From contig JAOPXF010000151.1 of NCBI GenBank assembly GCA_025965295.1, forward strand, positions 1 to 9,665: a stretch of DNA of 9,665 nucleotides, written 5' to 3'. A model generated the notes under the pieces. It worked only from the letters and a program-made list of their open reading frames with translations. It was not told the origin of the DNA and searched no databases. Shown here piece by piece: positions 5,891 through 9,665 of the stretch. Both the position numbers and the translations under genes were made by a program. How positions within the stretch are numbered: position 1 is the stretch's first letter; each line of letters begins with the position of its first letter. The stretch comes from Nocardioides sp. GTDB taxonomy: Bacteria; Actinomycetota; Actinomycetes; Propionibacteriales; Nocardioidaceae.

Positions 5891-7169
5891 GGTGGGGGTC
5901 GTCGTCGGCGTACGACCGGACGGGCCCGGCGGGCGTCTCGGCGGTCTCGAAGCGCACCGTCACGACGCCGCGCCCGGCGCCCCACACCCAGCCCCGACCC
6001 ATCGTCGTGTGCACCACGTCCATGCCCGGCGCCCAGGTCTGGCGGCGGACCGACGGCAGGTCGACGACCTCGGGGAGCTCGTCGTCCTGGTCGGCCGTCT
6101 CGCCGAAGAGATCCTCCTGGATCCAGTCGGCGAGGCCGGAGACACCCACCCCGAGCAGCCGCACCCCGCCCGAGGTGTCGAGGTCGGCCAGCAGGCCGCG
6201 GGCCAGCCGGGCGACGACGGCCGTGCTGTCGGTGGGCGAGGCGAGGGTACTGGACCGGCTCAGGGTCGTGAAGTCGTGCAGGCGCACCTTGATCGTGACG
6301 GTCCGCCCGGACAGTCCGTGCTTGCGCAGCCGCTCGGCGACCTCGCCGGCCTGGCGGGCCAGGAGGCCCTCCATCAGCCGACGGTCGGACAGGTCGGTGT
6401 CGTAGGTCCCCTCGACGCTCACCGACTTGGCCTCGCGCTCGGGCACGACGGCCCGGTCGTCCTCGGCGCGGGCGAGGTGGAAGAGCCCGTGTCCGTGCGC
6501 GTTGCCGACCAGCCGGACCAGCTCCTCGAGGCTGACCGACTCGAGCTCGGCGACGGTGTGGATGCCGGCCCGGCGGAGCCGCTCGGACGTGGCGGGGCCG
6601 ACGCCGGGGATGACCGTCACGTGCATGGGGCGGAGCAGCGCGACCTCGGTGCCGGGGGGCACGACGGTGAGCCCGTCGGGCTTGTCCAGGTCGCTGGCGA
6701 CCTTGGCGATGAACTTGGAGGTGCCGAGACCCACCGAGGCGGTGAGCCCTCCGGTGACCTCGCGAACCCGTTGCCGCAGCTCCTCCGCGAACGCGGTCAC
6801 GGTCTCGACCTCGAGGTCGGGCAGCTCGGCGAGCGCCAGGTCGACGAACGCCTCGTCGAGGGAGAGCGGCTCGACGAGGGGGGAGACCGAGCGCAGCAGG
6901 GTCATCACCGCCAGGCTCGCCTCGCGGTAGGCATGGAACCGGCCGGTCAGGAACGCGGCGTGCGGGCAGCGGGACCGGGCCTCCCGGGTCGACATGGCCG
7001 ACCGCACGCCGTACTTGCGGGCCTCGTAGGACGCGGTGGCGACCACACCGCGACCGCCGACTCCGCCGACGACCACCGGCTTGCCGCGCAGCGACGGCTT
7101 GTCCCGCTGCTCGACCGAGGCGAAGAACGCATCCAGGTCGAGGTGGAGGACCGAGGAAGACGTGCGCAC
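5856..7169 (-). CDS. dinB: DNA polymerase IV (Y-family translesion polymerase)
   Basis: Error-prone translesion DNA polymerase acting at stalled forks; 437 aa. The palm carries the two metal-binding motifs HLDLDAFFASVE (D11) and SLDEAFVD (D105, E106). Also seen are YEARKYGVRSAMS (48-60) and SVGLGTSKFIAKVASDLDKPDGL (145-167, RIAKxAS-like). The thumb has a helix-hairpin-helix at VIPGVGPATSERLRRAG (186-202), and the little finger spans about 245-348. QEDLF (351-355) is a QxxLF sliding-clamp-binding motif. About 80 further residues follow, with PGMDVVHTTMGRGWVWGAGRG and SYADDDPHLSAW, a C-terminal extension I associate with actinobacterial DinB. GTG at 7169 is chosen because it gives the standard short lead-in to HLDLDAFF and has TACGGT 6 nt upstream. 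No actinobacterial LexA box (GAACNNNNGTTC) is visible upstream, so SOS control is not evident. Confidence 0.95.
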   Translation of the reverse strand: MRTSSSVLHLDLDAFFASVEQRDKPSLRGKPVVVGGVGGRGVVATASYEARKYGVRSAMSTREARSRCPHAAFLTGRFHAYREASLAVMTLLRSVSPLVEPLSLDEAFVDLALAELPDLEVETVTAFAEELRQRVREVTGGLTASVGLGTSKFIAKVASDLDKPDGLTVVPPGTEVALLRPMHVTVIPGVGPATSERLRRAGIHTVAELESVSLEELVRLVGNAHGHGLFHLARAEDDRAVVPEREAKSVSVEGTYDTDLSDRRLMEGLLARQAGEVAERLRKHGLSGRTVTIKVRLHDFTTLSRSSTLASPTDSTAVVARLARGLLADLDTSGGVRLLGVGVSGLADWIQEDLFGETADQDDELPEVVDLPSVRRQTWAPGMDVVHTTMGRGWVWGAGRGVVTVRFETAETPAGPVRSYADDDPHLSAWLPPADPE

Positions 7170-7175
7170 GCGAGG

Positions 7176-7181
7176 ACCGTA
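7176..7181 (-). promoter_or_regulatory. Candidate leaderless -10 (TACGGT) for dinB
   Basis: Minus-strand TACGGT fits TANNNT and ends 6 nt before the GTG at 7169. There is no Shine-Dalgarno in the 6 nt between and no clear -35. Confidence 0.5.
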
Positions 7182-7223
7182 GCGCGGGCCACGGACCGTC
7201 CCGGGCGCAGCCGCCCGCCCCGG

Positions 7224-7232
7224 TTGTCCACA
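7224..7232 (+). promoter_or_regulatory. Perfect DnaA box TTGTCCACA
   Basis: An exact match to the DnaA-box form preferred in high-GC actinobacteria, in the 114-bp divergent intergenic region between dinB and the DUF4192 gene, about 50 bp from each start. It stands alone, so it is a possible regulatory or titration site rather than an origin. One 9-mer in about 10 kb can also occur by chance or by base-composition bias. Confidence 0.4.
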
Positions 7233-7283
7233 GGTCCCGCACGGCCGGGTGTCACGGTCCCCGGGCCCGGAGACGCTCGGAGC

Positions 7284-8323
7284 ATGACCTCGACCACCCC
7301 CACCACCCTGACCGCCCGGACCCCCGAGGACCTGCTCGCCGTCGTGCCCGTGGTGCTCGGCTTCGTGCCCCAGCAGTCCGTCGTCATGCTGACCTTCGGG
7401 TCTCGGCGCACCTTCCACGCCGGGTCGACCTGCCGACCGACCGCGACGGGGTCGCCGAGGTCGTCGAGATGCTCCGGGAGCCGGCCTTCCGGCACCGGGT
7501 GCCGCACGTGGTGTTCGTCGTCTACTCCGCGGATCCGGCCCCCGCCACCCGCGTCTGCCGAGCCCTGGTCCGGGCCTTCCGCCGGTCCGGCATCGACGTG
7601 ATCGACGTGCTGCGGGCCGACGGGCGCCGCTGGTTCGCGTTGCTGCATCGCGGCAACGGGGTCCCGGAGTGGGGTGTGCCGTACGACGTGAGCGCGCACC
7701 CGTTCGCGGCCCAGGCGGTCCTCGACGGCCGGGTCACCCACGGCTCCCGTGAGGAGCTCGCCGCCTCCCTGGCGCCCGATCCCGACCGCGTGAGCGCCCT
7801 GGAGTCCGCCGTCGCCCAGTGGGGCCCGGAGGCCATGGACGACTCGGTCGGCACCGTGGCCCGCGAGCTGGGCTGGGCGGTCCTCGAGGTCCTCCGGCAC
7901 GTGGACGACGCCAGCTTCCTCACCGACGACGAGGCGGCTCGGCTGTTGGTCGCCCTGCAGGACCTCCGCGTGCGCGACGCGGTGTGGCGGCTGATGGACC
8001 GCGACAGCGCGCGCGAGCAGGCCGCCTTCTGGACCGACCTGGTGCGTCGCGCGCCGCAGCCGCTGGCCGCGGCACCCGCGGGACTGCTCGCCTTCGCGGC
8101 CTGGTTGGCCGGGCACGGTGCCCTCGCCTGGTGCGCGGTCGACCGGTGCGTCGAGGCCGACCCCGACCACACCCTGGCCGCCCACGTCGCGCAGCTTCTC
8201 CTCGGCGCGGTGCCGCCCGAGGTGTGGCAGGAGTGGACCGGCGAATGGGACGGCGAATGGGACGGCGAGTGGGACGGCGAGTGGGGGGAGTGGGACGAGG
8301 ACGGCCTCGACGACTCCGCGTGA
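7284..8323 (+). pseudogene. DUF4192 family protein, broken by an apparent 1-base deletion near 7421
   Basis: An actinobacterial protein of unknown function (DUF4192). The first frame, from the ATG at 7284, gives 46 residues with the family's N-terminal signature (LTARTPEDLLAVVPVVLGFVPQ, then VVMLTFG). It then turns into non-family sequence at FHA. The -1 frame continues the family exactly from there: RVDLPTDRDGVAEVVEMLRE, then HVVFVVYSADP and PEWGVPYDVSAHPFAAQAVLDG, to the stop at 8323. GCCGGGTC at 7419-7426 would restore one 346-aa protein if it had one more C, as GCCCGGGTC. Cause: sequencing or assembly error in a GC run, or real inactivation. An internal ATG at 7469 could still start the 284-residue downstream part. 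An unusual Trp/Asp/Glu repeat lies near the C-terminus. The GGAG at 7269-7272, 11 nt before the ATG, is a weak ribosome binding site. The family call is from motif recall. Confidence 0.8.
8240..8287 (+). repeat. 12-bp tandem repeat, four copies, encoding (Gly-Glu-Trp-Asp)n
   Basis: The copies are GGCGAATGGGAC (8240-8251 and 8252-8263), GGCGAGTGGGAC (8264-8275) and GGCGAGTGGGGG (8276-8287). In the restored DUF4192 frame they encode GEWD-GEWD-GEWD-GEWG at residues 320-335, followed by EWDEDGLDDSA and the stop. The 12-bp unit keeps the frame, so the copy number can vary by slippage without breaking the protein. The result is an acidic, Trp-rich tail. Confidence 0.9.
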
Positions 8324-8395
8324 CCGGCCCGCACCAAGAGCTCCTGGGGTGCGCCACCTGGCGTCGGGGCCTCGGTCCCGGGCGCATCCGTGACC

Positions 8396-8401
8396 TAGGG
8401 T
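8396..8401 (+). promoter_or_regulatory. Candidate leaderless -10 (TAGGGT) for the GCS2-like gene
   Basis: TAGGGT fits TANNNT and ends 6 nt before the ATG at 8408, with no Shine-Dalgarno between. The 84-bp gap after the DUF4192 stop is too short to hold much else; only weak inverted repeats are visible there. Confidence 0.55.
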
Positions 8402-8407
8402 GCGTTC

Positions 8408-9665
8408 ATGGGTGAAGAAGTCGAAGCACAGGAGTTCTCGCGGGCCGACCGGACCCGGCACCGCGAGAAGGTGCGCCGCTGCCTCGACGTGTTCGCCCGG
8501 ATGCTGCGCGAGGCGCGCTTCGACACCGACGACCCGATGACCGGCCTCGAGGTCGAGCTCAACCTCGTCGACGACTTGGGCGACCCGGCCCTCAAGAACG
8601 CCGAGGCGCTCGCCGCGATCGCCGACCCCGACTTCCAGACCGAGCTCGGGCAGTTCAACATCGAGATCAACGTGCCGCCGGCCAAGCTGCGCGAGGGTGG
8701 GCTGACGACCTTCGAGGACAACCTGCGGCGCAGCCTCAACGACGCCGAGTCCAAGTCCGCCCAGGTCGGTGCCCACATGGTGATGATCGGGATCCTCCCG
8801 ACCCTGGCCGAGGGGCACATGGGGCTGTCCAGCCTCAGCTCCAACCCGCGCTACCGGTTGTTGAGCGAGCAGATCCTCAACGCCCGCGGCGAGGACATCA
8901 CGATCTCGATCTCCGGTGTCGAGCGCCTCGAGACCACGGCCGACTCGATCGTCCCCGAGGCCGCCTGCACGAGCACCCAGTTCCACGTGCAGACGTCACC
9001 CGACCAGTTCGCCGACTACTGGAACGCCTCACAGGTGATCGCCGCGGTCCAGCTCGCGGTCGGCGCCAACTCGCCGTACCTGCTGGGCAAGCAGCTGTGG
9101 AGCGAGACCCGGATCCCGCTCTTCGAGCAGGCGACCGACACCCGCAGCGAGGAGCTCAAGGCCCAGGGGGTGCGGCCGCGGGTGTGGTTCGGGGAGCGCT
9201 GGATCACCTCGGTCTTCGACCTCTTCGAGGAGAACGTCCGCTACTTCCCGGCGCTGCTCCCGGTCACCGAGGACGAGGACCCCCTCGAGGTGCTCGAGGG
9301 GGGCGGCACGCCCACGCTCGCCGAGCTGCGGCTGCACAACGGAACCGTCTACCGCTGGAACCGGCCCGTCTACGACATCGCCGGCGGGGTGCCGCACCTG
9401 CGCGTCGAGAACCGCCTCCTCGCCGCCGGGCCGACCGTCGCGGACACGATGGCCAACGCCGCCTTCTACTTCGGCCTGGTGCGCGCGGTGGCCGAGAGCG
9501 AGCGCCCGCTGTGGTCGCAGATGTCGTTCAGCGCGGCCGAGGAGAACTTCCACGTCGCGGCCCAGCAGGGCGTCGAGGCACAGATCTACTGGCCGGGGGT
9601 CGGCCAGGTGCGCGCGACCGAGCTGATCCTGCGCCGGCTGCTCCCGCTCGCCCACCAGGGGCTCG
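8408..9665 (+). CDS. Glutamate-cysteine ligase family (GCS2-like) protein, 3' end cut by window
   Basis: An ATP-dependent carboxylate-amine ligase of the glutamine-synthetase-like fold. The family joins glutamate, through its gamma carboxyl, to an amine such as cysteine. 419 codons are open to the window edge with no stop; relatives run to roughly 500 aa. Visible motifs: TGLEVELNLVD (45-55), whose acidic residues are expected to bind metal and nucleotide; TELGQFNIEINVPP (78-91); TSTQFHVQTSP (188-198); LAVGANSPYLLGKQLWSETRIPLFEQ (216-241); and HLRVENRLLAAGPTVADTMANAAFY (330-354), matching the conserved RVENR..PAGPTV block. The start is supported by a -10 hexamer 6 nt upstream. True substrates are uncertain, because actinobacteria of this type generally make mycothiol rather than glutathione, and some family members serve ergothioneine (EgtA) or unknown pathways. 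It lies downstream of the 5-oxoprolinase genes but is separated by dinB and DUF4192, so no operon is implied. Confidence 0.85.
   Translation, partial: MGEEVEAQEFSRADRTRHREKVRRCLDVFARMLREARFDTDDPMTGLEVELNLVDDLGDPALKNAEALAAIADPDFQTELGQFNIEINVPPAKLREGGLTTFEDNLRRSLNDAESKSAQVGAHMVMIGILPTLAEGHMGLSSLSSNPRYRLLSEQILNARGEDITISISGVERLETTADSIVPEAACTSTQFHVQTSPDQFADYWNASQVIAAVQLAVGANSPYLLGKQLWSETRIPLFEQATDTRSEELKAQGVRPRVWFGERWITSVFDLFEENVRYFPALLPVTEDEDPLEVLEGGGTPTLAELRLHNGTVYRWNRPVYDIAGGVPHLRVENRLLAAGPTVADTMANAAFYFGLVRAVAESERPLWSQMSFSAAEENFHVAAQQGVEAQIYWPGVGQVRATELILRRLLPLAHQGL

Noticed and set aside
7193..7260. GGACCGT ... ACGGTCC inverted repeat flanking the DnaA box
   Set aside because: Only 7 bp with 54 bp between the arms, which is expected often by chance in GC-rich sequence.
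7170..7283. SOS (LexA) box upstream of dinB
   Set aside because: No GAAC-N4-GTTC or close variant is present in the intergenic region.
7413..7430. Programmed -1 ribosomal frameshift in the DUF4192 gene
   Set aside because: There is no X-XXY-YYZ slippery heptamer and no evident downstream pseudoknot. A missing C in GCCCGGG is the simpler explanation.
1..9665. Mobile element, defence system or CRISPR array
   Set aside because: Each gene is assigned to a housekeeping, metabolic, repair or unknown chromosomal family. No transposase, integrase, terminal inverted repeats or spaced repeats were seen.

Overview
The window is about 70% GC by eye. Gene starts are GTG or ATG, and the proteins read like those of a mycothiol-type actinobacterium, most plausibly Nocardioidaceae or a close relative. 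That placement is inference from protein style, not a search. It looks like ordinary chromosome with housekeeping and stress genes. I see no insertion sequence, phage gene, CRISPR array, tRNA or rRNA.

Layout, left to right: (1) the first 274 codons of a group-2 sigma-70 factor (HrdD/SigB type) on the minus strand, cut by the window edge in region 4. It has a strong Shine-Dalgarno and a 175-bp upstream region rich in short direct repeats. (2) A complete oligopeptidase B-like serine peptidase (ptrB) on the minus strand. (3) Divergent from it, pxpA, then a 427-bp non-coding gap with several strong hairpins, then pxpB and pxpC overlapping by 4 bp. These are the three subunits of bacterial ATP-dependent 5-oxoprolinase. 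(4) A convergent dinB (DNA polymerase IV) on the minus strand, whose 3' end overlaps pxpC by 35 bp. (5) A divergent DUF4192 gene broken by an apparent one-base deletion near 7421, with a 12-bp tandem repeat near its end. (6) The first 419 codons of a GCS2-type glutamate-cysteine ligase-like protein, cut by the right edge.

Functionally, PxpABC turns 5-oxoproline (pyroglutamate) into glutamate. The peptidase could feed amino acids and pyroglutamyl peptides, and the GCS2-like enzyme probably acts on glutamate, but neither link is shown by the sequence. The sigma factor and dinB are stress-response genes without an evident link to the pathway.

The most coherent regulatory signal is a TANNNT -10 hexamer 6 or 7 nt before the start codon of ptrB, pxpA, dinB and the GCS2-like gene, with a weaker version before pxpB. 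This suggests leaderless transcription. Only the sigma factor has a clear Shine-Dalgarno. I did not find a convincing wholly new system. The best leads are the structured pxpA-pxpB gap, the interlocked ptrB/pxpA promoters, the repeat-rich sigma-factor upstream region and the broken DUF4192 gene.
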